10,443 nt of DNA from Streptomyces violaceus (lineage in GTDB: Bacteria; Actinomycetota; Actinomycetes; Streptomycetales; Streptomycetaceae), in the NCBI GenBank assembly GCA_000715635.1, contig KL569119.1, positions 8,929 through 19,371 on the forward strand, in the 5' to 3' direction. Positions 1 through 5,497 of this stretch are shown piece after piece. Under the pieces are notes generated by a model. That model made no database searches. It worked only from the letters and a program-made list of their open reading frames with translations, and was not told the origin of the DNA. A program made the translations under genes and the position numbers. Numbering within the stretch: position 1 is the stretch's first letter; the number at the start of each line of letters is the position of its first letter.

Positions 1-1
1 G

Positions 2-388
2 CACTTCCTGCCGGATCCGCGGGCGGCCAGGATCACGTCGCTGGCGGACTTTCTGTGGGTGCGGATCCTGGACGTCGTACGGGCACTGGAGGCGCGGACG
101 TACGAGGGGGAGGGGACGCTGGTGCTGGAGGTCGCCGGTGTGGACGGTCTGACCGGCGGGCGGTACCGGCTGGAGGCCTCCGCTGCCGGGGCGTTCTGTA
201 CGCCGACCACCGAGAGCGCTGAACTGGCTCTGGAGATAGGTGAGTTGGGGGCGCTGTGGCTGGGGGACGAGTCGGCGGTGCGGTTGGCGGCGCTGGGGCG
301 GGTGCGGGAAGAACGAGCGGGCGCCGCCCGGAAGGCCGACGCCCTGCTGCGTACGTCCAGGCGGCCTTGGTGCCCGGACATGTTCTGA
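2..388 (+). CDS. Eis-like GNAT N-acetyltransferase, C-terminal part (5' truncated by window)
   Basis: The reading frame is open from base 2, so the start lies before the window; 128 codons are visible. The segment [16 protein letters not shown], followed by alternating strands ([16 protein letters not shown]) and the end PWCPDMF, matches the C-terminal sterol-carrier-like domain of Eis-family acetyltransferases. In that family the C-terminal carboxylate, usually on Phe, helps catalysis, and this protein ends in Phe. Eis enzymes acetylate amines such as aminoglycosides or lysine side chains with acetyl-CoA. Eis homologues are common in actinomycetes and most have no proven substrate. The N-terminal GNAT acetyl-CoA site is outside the window, so catalytic competence cannot be judged. 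It is transcribed in the same direction as the GntR gene that follows, but a 270-bp gap with a hairpin and an operator argues against one operon. Confidence 0.8.
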   Translation, partial: HFLPDPRAARITSLADFLWVRILDVVRALEARTYEGEGTLVLEVAGVDGLTGGRYRLEASAAGAFCTPTTESAELALEIGELGALWLGDESAVRLAALGRVREERAGAARKADALLRTSRRPWCPDMF

Positions 389-472
389 GCCGCTCCCTTC
401 CGCCGAGGTACAGGGACCCGCATCCGTAGCGAGCTGTTCGGTTGTGGTTGTTGTGCGGTGGTGCTCACCGAC

Positions 473-506
473 CGGGCTCCCGGCTCCCCTCCGGAAGGGA
501 GGCCCG
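473..506 (+). terminator. Stem-loop after the Eis-like gene, possible terminator
   Basis: Bases 473-481 (CGGGCTCCC) pair with 497-506 (GGGAGGCCCG) with one bulged G, leaving a loop of about 15 nt that could itself form a smaller CCTCC/GGAGG hairpin. The position, about 85 bp past the stop codon and before the next promoter region, suits transcription termination. No T-run follows, which is normal for high-GC actinomycetes but lowers confidence. Between this hairpin and the operator at 556 nothing else was recognised. Confidence 0.35.
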
Positions 507-555
507 TAGGTGGAGGGTGGATGGCCAACCCCTTGAAGGTCTGACCATGTTTCCT

Positions 556-572
556 AAGTTGGTGACCAACTT
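556..572. promoter_or_regulatory. 17-bp palindrome, probable operator of the first GntR gene
   Basis: AAGTTGGTGACCAACTT is a perfect inverted repeat of 8-bp arms around one central G at 564. A near copy (14 of 17 positions) lies at 1797-1813 before the second GntR gene. In both cases the palindrome ends 87 bp before the first base of the chosen GTG start. Length and symmetry fit a dimeric winged-helix GntR regulator, and both regulators carry the same recognition-helix region, so auto- and cross-regulation is likely. That the proteins bind here is inferred. Confidence 0.65.
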
Positions 573-640
573 CACTGTACTTATCTCCGCTTGGAAGCGT
601 CTCATAACCACCTAGCACTGAACTGCCGGAAGATGGCGGG

Positions 641-661
641 AAGTTGTACTGTTTGGTTGTG
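641..661 (+). promoter_or_regulatory. Half-site, -10 element and leaderless-type start of the first GntR gene
   Basis: AAGTTGT at 641-647 repeats the operator half-site. It overlaps a TACTGT -10 element (647-652). Seven bases later comes GTG at 659, the spacing expected when transcription starts on the first base of the start codon. The same order with the same distances is seen at 1882-1902. There is no Shine-Dalgarno sequence before 659. No good -35 box is seen 17-18 bp upstream, so the promoter may need an activator or be weak. A half-site on top of the -10 would fit repression. Confidence 0.5.
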
Positions 662-1564
662 GACCCGGAACACACCTCCGTCAATGGACGGAAGAGGTCG
701 CAACGGCCACAGAGAACACATCAAGAGGTGGCCGACGAACTGCGCGCCCGGATCAGGTCAGGAGTACTGCGGTCCGGTGAGCGCATGCCGACACAGGCGC
801 AGCTGGCCGACGAGTTCGGCGTCGAGCGCGGTGCCGTACGCCAGGCGCTGCGCATCCTGCAGTCCGAACAGCTGCTCACCAATGTGTCCAAGGGGAGCCC
901 GGCGACCGTCGCCTCCGACCTCGCCAGGGCGCTGACCGGCCCGCAGGCCCCGCCACTGCCCACGACCGTGGGCCTCGCGCCCCGGATCGCCACGGCGTTC
1001 GCGGCGGAGCACGTCGAGATCGACGCCGTGTGCCTGACCTCCATCTCCCTCACGCTGGCGATCGGCGAACCCCTGCGGCAGATCCACGCCGGACGGCTGA
1101 AACCGGCCAAGGTCGACGTCCGGGTCCTGCTGCCCAGCCGGGACATCGACCTCGCCTTCCCGGTGCCGGTCGGGGGGCGCGGCGACGACTGGGTGCACGA
1201 GCGGTGGCTGGCGATGCGCAACGCCCAGGGGCAGGTCCTCCAGCACAATCTGCTGGCCCTGCGCGCCACGCACGGTATCGATGTGCACGTCACGTTCCGG
1301 GCCCTGCCCTTCACCCCGCCGGTGAAGCTGTACCTGCTCAACGGCTCGGAGGCGCTGTTCGCGTACTACACGCTGACGCGCCGGGAGGCCGAGATCGACC
1401 ACGAGCAGAGGGAGATGTACGACGCGCGGGGCACCCAGTCGATGCTGTTCTCCTTCCGGCAGGGCCCCGGCCTGCGCGACACGACCTTCGTCGAGCAGTC
1501 GCACCTCTGGTTCAACGCACTGTGGGAGACGATCAGTTCGGAGCTGGTGCTCACGAGCTCATAG
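659..1564 (+). CDS. GntR-type winged-helix regulator with an uncharacterised C-terminal sensor domain (paralogue 1)
   Basis: This is a 301-aa cytoplasmic regulator. Residues about 20-84 form a GntR-type winged helix: EVADELRARIRSG, then PTQAQLADEFGVERGAVRQA as helix-turn-helix, then the wing LLTNVSKGSP. The rest, about 100-301, is not a UTRA or FCD domain I recognise. It has a strand-rich pattern (VDVRVLLPSRDIDLAF, GIDVHVTFRALPF, VKLYLLNG) loosely like phospholipase-D-fold sensor domains such as DUF5919, but without catalytic HKD motifs; this assignment is tentative. The protein matches the second regulator over its whole length, including an unbroken identical run of 25 residues at 204-228. 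GTG at 659 was chosen because its position relative to the -10 is the same in the paralogue; an in-frame TTG at 644 is possible but would lie upstream of the predicted transcript start. The ligand is unknown. Confidence 0.85.
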   Translation: MDPEHTSVNGRKRSQRPQRTHQEVADELRARIRSGVLRSGERMPTQAQLADEFGVERGAVRQALRILQSEQLLTNVSKGSPATVASDLARALTGPQAPPLPTTVGLAPRIATAFAAEHVEIDAVCLTSISLTLAIGEPLRQIHAGRLKPAKVDVRVLLPSRDIDLAFPVPVGGRGDDWVHERWLAMRNAQGQVLQHNLLALRATHGIDVHVTFRALPFTPPVKLYLLNGSEALFAYYTLTRREAEIDHEQREMYDARGTQSMLFSFRQGPGLRDTTFVEQSHLWFNALWETISSELVLTSS

Positions 1565-1747
1565 GGCGGTCCGCAGCACCAGCAGCGCCAGCACGACGGC
1601 TCCTGTGGAGCTGACCGCCGAGTTGTTGGACTTGAGCCCCACGGTGAGGAGGAGCAGGCCGACGATGCCGACCGGGCCGTACTTCCACTGGACGAACTGC
1701 TCGAAGGCGACGACTGCGATGGCTGCGAGAAGAGTGAGGGCGGGCAT
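1559..1747 (-). CDS. Small two-helix membrane protein
   Basis: This 62-aa protein starts at ATG 1747, preceded by a good ribosome site (AGGGGGAA, about 5 nt away); a longer frame from 1810 has no such support. Two hydrophobic segments are visible, about residues 1-17 (ALTLLAAIAVVAF) and 26-38 (GIVGLLLLTVGL), followed by a third weaker one near the C terminus (AVVLALLVL). The middle, EQFVQWKYGP, is polar and aromatic. Third codon positions are GC-rich, which supports a real gene. It is not a family I can name. The gene lies between the two GntR paralogues on the opposite strand, its stop codon overlaps the end of the first regulator by 6 bp, and its promoter region is shared with the second regulator. 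It may therefore be a target of these regulators, which is inference. Confidence 0.65.
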   Translation of the reverse strand: MPALTLLAAIAVVAFEQFVQWKYGPVGIVGLLLLTVGLKSNNSAVSSTGAVVLALLVLRTAL

Positions 1748-1768
1748 TGGTTTCCCCCTTCGGAGGTT

Positions 1769-1785
1769 CGGAAGCAAAACTTCCG
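1769..1785 (-). other. Hairpin in the leader of the small membrane-protein gene
   Basis: CGGAAG (1769-1774) and CTTCCG (1780-1785) form a 6-bp stem with loop CAAAA on the plus strand. In the minus-strand transcript it would fold about 20 nt before the start codon of the membrane-protein gene, just upstream of its ribosome site. It could be a transcript stabiliser, part of an operator, or chance. Confidence 0.3.
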
Positions 1786-1813
1786 CCAACTCAAGGGAGT
1801 TGGCAACCAACTC
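1786..1813. promoter_or_regulatory. Overlapping operator half-sites between the divergent small gene and second GntR gene
   Basis: Three half-sites lie in a row: CCAACTC (1786-1792), GAGTTGG (1797-1803) and CCAACTC (1807-1813). The last two make the 17-bp palindrome GAGTTGGCAACCAACTC (1797-1813), the counterpart of 556-572. The first two make another inverted repeat with a 4-bp spacer. The cluster is 39-66 bp upstream of the minus-strand start at 1747 and 87 bp upstream of GTG 1900, so it is placed to act on both genes. Confidence 0.65.
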
Positions 1814-1818
1814 TGATT

Positions 1819-1866
1819 AAGTTGTCCCCACTTGGCCCCTAGTTATAAACAACTTCCAAACAACTC
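1819..1866. promoter_or_regulatory. Additional dispersed half-sites upstream of the second GntR gene
   Basis: AAGTTGT (1819-1825), ACAACTT (1849-1855) and ACAACTC (1860-1866) repeat the operator half-site in both orientations. At the first paralogue, the aligned interval 573-640 lacks these sites although it has the same length (68 bp) and about 56% base identity. The second promoter therefore has a denser array and may be controlled more tightly. Confidence 0.45.
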
Positions 1867-1881
1867 CCGCCAGATGGATCA

Positions 1882-1902
1882 AAGTTGTAGCGTTTGGTCG
1901 TG
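1882..1902 (+). promoter_or_regulatory. Half-site, -10 element and leaderless-type start of the second GntR gene
   Basis: AAGTTGT (1882-1888) overlaps the -10 element TAGCGT (1888-1893), and GTG follows 7 bp later at 1900. The arrangement matches 641-661 without insertion or deletion. The segment AGATGG, eight to thirteen bases before the half-site's end, and the AACT.CCG block upstream are also kept between the two copies. No clear -35 box and no Shine-Dalgarno sequence are seen. Confidence 0.5.
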
Positions 1903-2772
1903 ACCCAGGAGAACGTGGCAGTGAACGGCAGCAGAAGGTTCTCGCCCCAGGAGATCGCCGACAACCTGCGGGAACGCATCCGCACGGGTGAGCTCAAGCC
2001 CGGGGACCGGCTGCCCACCCAGGCCGACCTCGCGGAGGAGTTCGGCGTGGAACGCGGCGCCGTCCGCCAGGCCCTGCGGGCGCTCCAGGAGGACGGTCTC
2101 CTCACCAACGTCAGCAAGGGCAGCCCCCCGCGGATCGCCGCGCCCGCTCCGGCCCGGGGCGAGCCCCAGCCCACGATGGTGGGTCTGGCGCCACGGCTGA
2201 CCGAGGCGTTCTCGGCACGTCGCGTACGCGTGGACGTGGTCTGCCACACCGCGGAGACCCTGATGGTCGCCATCGGCGAACCGCTCCGCCTGATCCACGA
2301 GGGCCGTATCCACCCCGAGTCGATCGACGTCCGCATCCTCGTCCCGTCCCGGGACATCGAGCTGGCCTTCCCCGTCCCCGTGGAGGCCCACGGCGACGAC
2401 AACCCGGTCCACCAGCGCTGGCTGGCCATGCGCAACGCCCAGGGCCAGGTCCTCCAGCACAACTTCCTGGCCCTGCGCTCCACGCACGGCATCGACGTAC
2501 ACGTCACGTTCCGCGCGCTGCCCTTCACCCCGCCGGTGAAGCTGTACCTCCTCAACCAGGAGGAGGCGCTGATCGGCTACTACATGCTGACCAGGCGCGA
2601 GGAGGAGTGGGGCAGCCGGACCCTGGACATGTACGACGTCCTCGGCTCCCAGTCCCTCCTCTTCTCCTTCCTGAAACGAGCGGGCCAGCGGGACGCGGCG
2701 TTCGTCCAGGAATCCCAGAAGTGGTTCGACGCCCTCTGGGAAACCATCACGACGGACCTGACACTCTCCTAG
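1900..2772 (+). CDS. GntR-type winged-helix regulator with an uncharacterised C-terminal sensor domain (paralogue 2)
   Basis: This 290-aa protein is the close paralogue of the one encoded at 659-1564. The winged helix spans about residues 14-76. The block EFGVERGAVRQALR (47-60), which holds the recognition helix, is identical in the two proteins, so they should see the same DNA sites. The C-terminal domain (about 95-290) shares long identical runs with paralogue 1, notably 195-219; differences cluster in the linker (about 77-90), around residues 160-167 and in the last 60 residues. The conserved core may hold a common ligand pocket, with specificity set by the variable parts. GTG 1900 is preferred to the in-frame TTG at 1894 because of its fixed distance from the -10. 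The stop codon shares a base with the start of the HAD gene, so the two are translationally coupled. Confidence 0.87.
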   Translation: MTQENVAVNGSRRFSPQEIADNLRERIRTGELKPGDRLPTQADLAEEFGVERGAVRQALRALQEDGLLTNVSKGSPPRIAAPAPARGEPQPTMVGLAPRLTEAFSARRVRVDVVCHTAETLMVAIGEPLRLIHEGRIHPESIDVRILVPSRDIELAFPVPVEAHGDDNPVHQRWLAMRNAQGQVLQHNFLALRSTHGIDVHVTFRALPFTPPVKLYLLNQEEALIGYYMLTRREEEWGSRTLDMYDVLGSQSLLFSFLKRAGQRDAAFVQESQKWFDALWETITTDLTLS

Positions 2773-3515
2773 TGACTCCTGATACGACGAAGACTGGTTC
2801 GGTGACAGTCGAGACCGAGAACGATCAGCACCATCTCCTGGCTCTGATCAAACGTGCCCGTGTCGTGCTCTGGGACTTCGACGGGCCCGTCTGCCGTCTG
2901 TTCGCCGGGCACTCGGCGGACGGTGTGGCGAGCGACCTGGTGTCCTGGCTGGAGGGCCGTGGGCTCCACGGCCTGCTGACGGACACGGAACGCGAGTCGC
3001 TCGACCCGCAGGTCGTCCTGCGCGCCGTGGACCGCCGGCATCCCGGCAGCGACCTCGCCGCCGAGCTGGAGGAACGGCTCACCCAGGAGGAGCTGCGGGC
3101 CGCGTCCTCGGCGATGCCGACCCCGTACGCGGATCCGCTGATACGCACCTGGTCGGCGGTGGGCTCCCGGCTCGCCATCGCCACCAACAACTCCCCGCGG
3201 GTGGTGCGCAAGTACCTCGAAAGCCGCGGCCTCGTCGGCTGCTTCGCCCCCCACATCTACGGCCGCACCGAGGAGCTCAGCCACCTGAAGCCGGACCCCC
3301 ACTGCCTCAACCGGGCGCTGAACGCCATGGGTGCCGCCCCGGCCGACGCCCTGATGATCGGCGACACCCCCTCGGACCACGAGGCGGCGGTACGGGCCGG
3401 GGTGCCGTTCCTCGGGTACGCGAACAACCCCCGGAAGGCCAAGATCCTGAGGGAAGCGGGAGCCGGCACCGTGGTCGAGTCCCTGGAGCGCGTACTGGAA
3501 CTACTGCGCGGCTAG
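2772..3515 (+). CDS. HAD-superfamily hydrolase (probable small-molecule phosphatase)
   Basis: This 247-aa protein has all four HAD motifs: motif I LWDFDGPV with nucleophile D35 and acid/base D37, motif II T138 in ATNNS, motif III K173 in LKPDP, and motif IV GDTPSD at 197-202. A helical cap (about 45-125) lies between motifs I and II, as in subclass I enzymes of the phosphoglycolate phosphatase type. The likely reaction is Mg2+-dependent hydrolysis of a phosphomonoester in the cytoplasm; the substrate cannot be inferred. GTG 2772 overlaps the upstream TAG by one base (TAGTG), so translation probably continues from the regulator; GTG 2802 is an alternative start with the catalytic core intact. 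Pairing with a kinase-fold gene downstream suggests opposing phosphorylation steps or successive steps on related compounds. Confidence 0.85.
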   Translation: MTPDTTKTGSVTVETENDQHHLLALIKRARVVLWDFDGPVCRLFAGHSADGVASDLVSWLEGRGLHGLLTDTERESLDPQVVLRAVDRRHPGSDLAAELEERLTQEELRAASSAMPTPYADPLIRTWSAVGSRLAIATNNSPRVVRKYLESRGLVGCFAPHIYGRTEELSHLKPDPHCLNRALNAMGAAPADALMIGDTPSDHEAAVRAGVPFLGYANNPRKAKILREAGAGTVVESLERVLELLRG

Positions 3516-3550
3516 GCCCGCTGTCCGGGCGGGCGCCCCGGTCACCCGGG

Positions 3551-3587
3551 AGGGGATGAGTTCGGCTCGATAGCCGGGTTCTCCCCT
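3551..3587 (+). terminator. Two-part stem-loop between the HAD and kinase genes
   Basis: The outer stem pairs AGGGGA plus GA (3551-3559, with T3557 bulged) with TCTCCCCT (3580-3587). The inner stem CGGCT/AGCCG (3563-3567 and 3572-3576) closes the tetraloop CGAT. A smaller hairpin CCCGG-TCAC-CCGGG precedes it at 3537-3550. No T-run follows. It could terminate or attenuate transcription leaving the HAD gene, or stabilise its mRNA. The probable kinase promoter starts at its downstream edge. Confidence 0.4.
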
Positions 3588-3613
3588 GATCACGGCGTCC
3601 GGTGGAGTAACGT
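3586..3613 (+). promoter_or_regulatory. Possible promoter of the phosphotransferase gene
   Basis: CTGATC (3586-3591) and TAACGT (3608-3613) are spaced 16 bp apart and resemble -35 and -10 boxes of the housekeeping type. Transcription would begin near 3620, leaving a leader of about 43 nt to the ATG at 3663. The -35 match is weak. If this promoter is real, the in-frame GTG at 3612 cannot be the start codon of that transcript. Confidence 0.35.
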
Positions 3614-3662
3614 GCCTTCCCCCTTACACCATCCGCACCACCGGGGCAGGCTGAACCACCCA

Positions 3663-4793
3663 ATGACACCCCCATCGGTCTCCGGTGCTCGGCAGCGAGC
3701 AGTCGAGATGAGCGGCGACCCGAACCTGGTCAAGGGGCCGCTCAAGGGGTACCACCACGAGACCTACGTCCTCGCGTTGCCCGGTGGGACACGAACCGTC
3801 AAGGTCCGTGAGCCGCGCTCCGAGATCCTGTGGTTCGACCGCCGGTGCTTCAGGTCGGAGGAGGAGCTGCTCCGCGCCCTCCAAGGGCACATCAGCCGTG
3901 TCCCCGGCATCGTCGACGTCGCCGGCATGGCGCTTCAGGGCTTCATCGAGGGGCGGACACTCGGTGAGCAGCGGCGGCCGGGGCGGCGCGTACCCGACGC
4001 GGTGTTCGACCAGATCGTCGACCTCTTCCGGGAGATGGCGCGGGTCACGCCGGACATGGTGAGTGTGGGGCGGCGCTGTCAGGACCGGGACCGCGCCGCG
4101 GACGGGGACAGCGCCGGCTTTCTGGAACGTCTGATCGTCTTCGTCGAGGAGCGGGTCTACAGGAAGAACCACACGGCGTTCGCCGGCCTGTTCCGCGCGC
4201 TCGGTGTCTCGGACGAATCGTTCACCCTTCTGAGGAAGCACGTGCTGGGGCTTCAGGAGCGCCCGTTCTGTCTCCTGCACGCGGATCTGCACCGTGAGAA
4301 CTTCGTCCTCGATCCGAAGGGCCGGCTCTGGGCCATCGACTGGGAGCTGGCGATGCTGGGCGATCCGCTCTACGACCTGGCCACCCACCTCTACCTGATG
4401 CGCTACCCGGGCGATCAGGAGAGTCGTATGGTCCGTGAATGGTGCGACCTGGTCGAGAGGATCCGGCCGGGCAGCTCGTCCGGGTGGGAGCGGGACCTGC
4501 CGCTGATCCTCGACTTCAAACGGGCGCAGTCGGTCTTCACCGATGTCATCCGGGTGTCGCTGTCCCTGCGCGAGGACGCGGGCTTCAACTGGGTGGCCCT
4601 GCCCGTGGCCGCCGGCAAGCTGCAGAAGATCCTCACCGCCGCCGCACGACCGCTGGGCCTCGCGCAGGTGCCGAGCCGTTCGCAGATCATGGCCGCGCTG
4701 ATCCGCTGGCGCGGCGAGCAGGAGGCGGCGGAGGGGCGCCGGGGGGCGGCGCAGGAGGATCGGCCCGTGCTCACCGAGTCGGGCGCTTCCTGA
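3663..4793 (+). CDS. Phosphotransferase of the aminoglycoside/choline kinase fold (APH family)
   Basis: With ATG 3663 the protein has 376 aa. The N-lobe contains GPLKGYHHETYVLALPG followed by TVKVREP, with the likely ATP-binding lysine. The C-lobe has the Brenner-type catalytic loop HADLHRENFVLD (H206, D208, N213) and the metal-binding IDWE (D226), followed by GDPLYDLATHLYLMRYP, typical of APH/choline-kinase proteins. Such enzymes transfer the gamma-phosphate of ATP to a hydroxyl on a small molecule. Nothing points to a specific substrate, and calling it a resistance enzyme would be unjustified. Possible starts are GTG 3612, ATG 3663 and ATG 3708. I chose 3663 because it lies downstream of the putative promoter, has GGGGCAGG upstream (rather distant), and keeps the conserved GPLKGYHHETY segment well inside. 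It follows the HAD gene by about 150 bp and may be co-regulated with it. Confidence 0.8.
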   Translation: MTPPSVSGARQRAVEMSGDPNLVKGPLKGYHHETYVLALPGGTRTVKVREPRSEILWFDRRCFRSEEELLRALQGHISRVPGIVDVAGMALQGFIEGRTLGEQRRPGRRVPDAVFDQIVDLFREMARVTPDMVSVGRRCQDRDRAADGDSAGFLERLIVFVEERVYRKNHTAFAGLFRALGVSDESFTLLRKHVLGLQERPFCLLHADLHRENFVLDPKGRLWAIDWELAMLGDPLYDLATHLYLMRYPGDQESRMVREWCDLVERIRPGSSSGWERDLPLILDFKRAQSVFTDVIRVSLSLREDAGFNWVALPVAAGKLQKILTAAARPLGLAQVPSRSQIMAALIRWRGEQEAAEGRRGAAQEDRPVLTESGAS

Positions 4794-4820
4794 CGCGGAC
4801 TCCCACCTCGCCGTACTGCG

Positions 4821-4833
4821 TAGGCTCCCCCCA
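4821..4833 (+). promoter_or_regulatory. Leaderless-type -10 element of the TetR gene
   Basis: TAGGCT (4821-4826) is followed by six bases and then ATG at 4833. This is the classic layout of a leaderless actinobacterial transcript. No ribosome binding site is present in the C-rich gap. A convincing -35 box is not seen. Confidence 0.55.
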
Positions 4834-5456
4834 TGAGTGAGACCGGGCTGCGTGAGCGCAAGAAGCGGCGGATGTACCAGGTCGTGTCGGACATCGCGGT
4901 GCGGCTCTTCCTGGAGAAGGGGTTCGACGCGGTGTCCGTCGCGGAGGTGGCGGCGGCGGCCGAGATCTCCAAGCCGACGCTGTTCCGGTACTTCCCGGCC
5001 AAGGAGGATCTGGTGCTCTACCGGATCGCCGACCACGAGGGGGAGGCCGCCCGGGTCGTGGCGGAGGGGGAGGGGTCGCCGGTAGAGGCGTTGCGGCGGC
5101 ATTTTCTGGAAGGGCTGGAGCGGAGTGATCCCGTGACCGGGCTCAATGACCATCCTCAGGTGCTCGCCTTCCACGCCCTGCTTTACGGGACGCCCTCCCT
5201 GGTCGCCCGTGCGCACTCGCACCAGGAGCGGTCGGAGGCCGCGCTGGCCGAGGTGCTCGGGGGTGATCTGGACGCGCGGCTGGCGGCCGGGCAGATCATG
5301 GCCGTGCTGCGGGTTCTCGCGCTGGAGAACTGGCGGCGGATCGCGGCGGGGGAGCGGGTGGCGGACGTACGGGCGGACGCGGTGGCGGCGGCGGAGCGGG
5401 CGTTCGGCCGGCTGGCGGCCGGGATGCCGCCACGACTTCAAGGTGAGGGTGAGTAA
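4833..5456 (+). CDS. TetR-family transcriptional regulator
   Basis: This 207-aa protein has a TetR N-terminal DNA-binding domain (about residues 10-62): VSDIAVRLFLEKGFDAVSVAEV, then the helix-turn-helix AAAAEISKPTLFRYFPAKEDL, with the typical TLFRYF helix. The remaining helical part (about 70-200) would bind a ligand and form the dimer; it has no signature I can assign to a named C-terminal subfamily. The start ATG 4833 is fixed by the adjacent -10 element. The gene ends 41 bp before a HelD-like ATPase on the same strand, and an imperfect inverted repeat overlaps its own last codons, so control of the ATPase gene by this protein is plausible. The regulated compound is unknown. Confidence 0.9.
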   Translation: MSETGLRERKKRRMYQVVSDIAVRLFLEKGFDAVSVAEVAAAAEISKPTLFRYFPAKEDLVLYRIADHEGEAARVVAEGEGSPVEALRRHFLEGLERSDPVTGLNDHPQVLAFHALLYGTPSLVARAHSHQERSEAALAEVLGGDLDARLAAGQIMAVLRVLALENWRRIAAGERVADVRADAVAAAERAFGRLAAGMPPRLQGEGE

Positions 5457-5468
5457 TAAATTTAACTC
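5451..5468. promoter_or_regulatory. Imperfect inverted repeat, possible TetR operator before the HelD-like gene
   Basis: GAGT (5451-5454) and ACTC (5465-5468) bracket an AT-rich 10-bp centre, and some inner positions are also symmetric. The repeat overlaps the stop codon of the TetR gene and the -35 region of the next gene. It stands out as AT-rich in very GC-rich DNA. The symmetry is only partial, so this is a weak operator candidate. Confidence 0.3.
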
Positions 5469-5490
5469 GGTTACGTTTTTCCCGTACGCT
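5462..5490 (+). promoter_or_regulatory. Promoter of the HelD-like gene
   Basis: TTAACT (5462-5467) and TACGCT (5485-5490) are 17 bp apart, a good vegetative-type promoter by actinobacterial standards. The -10 ends 8 bp before ATG 5498, so the transcript would be leaderless or have only one or two leader bases. The sequence CGGTGGA before the ATG could serve as a weak ribosome site if transcription begins further upstream. Confidence 0.5.
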
Positions 5491-5497
5491 CGGTGGA

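Noticed and set aside
430..465. GTTGTGGTTGTTGTG-type repeats after the Eis-like gene
   Set aside because: Short GT-rich runs resembling operator half-sites, but without symmetry or the AGTTGG core; likely composition.
758..1504. Long open frame opposite the first GntR gene
   Set aside because: Low-complexity, charged translation without domain signature. It mirrors the high-GC third positions of the well-supported gene on the other strand.
3624..5441. Very long minus-strand open frame across the kinase and TetR genes
   Set aside because: It spans two unrelated genes with clear motifs, and its translation is rich in Arg, Pro, His and Gln with no recognisable fold. It is a codon-bias artefact.
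5457..5497. Rifamycin-associated palindrome expected before helR genes
   Set aside because: I searched the gap and neighbouring bases by eye and found no such GC-rich inverted repeat, so the helR symbol was not assigned.
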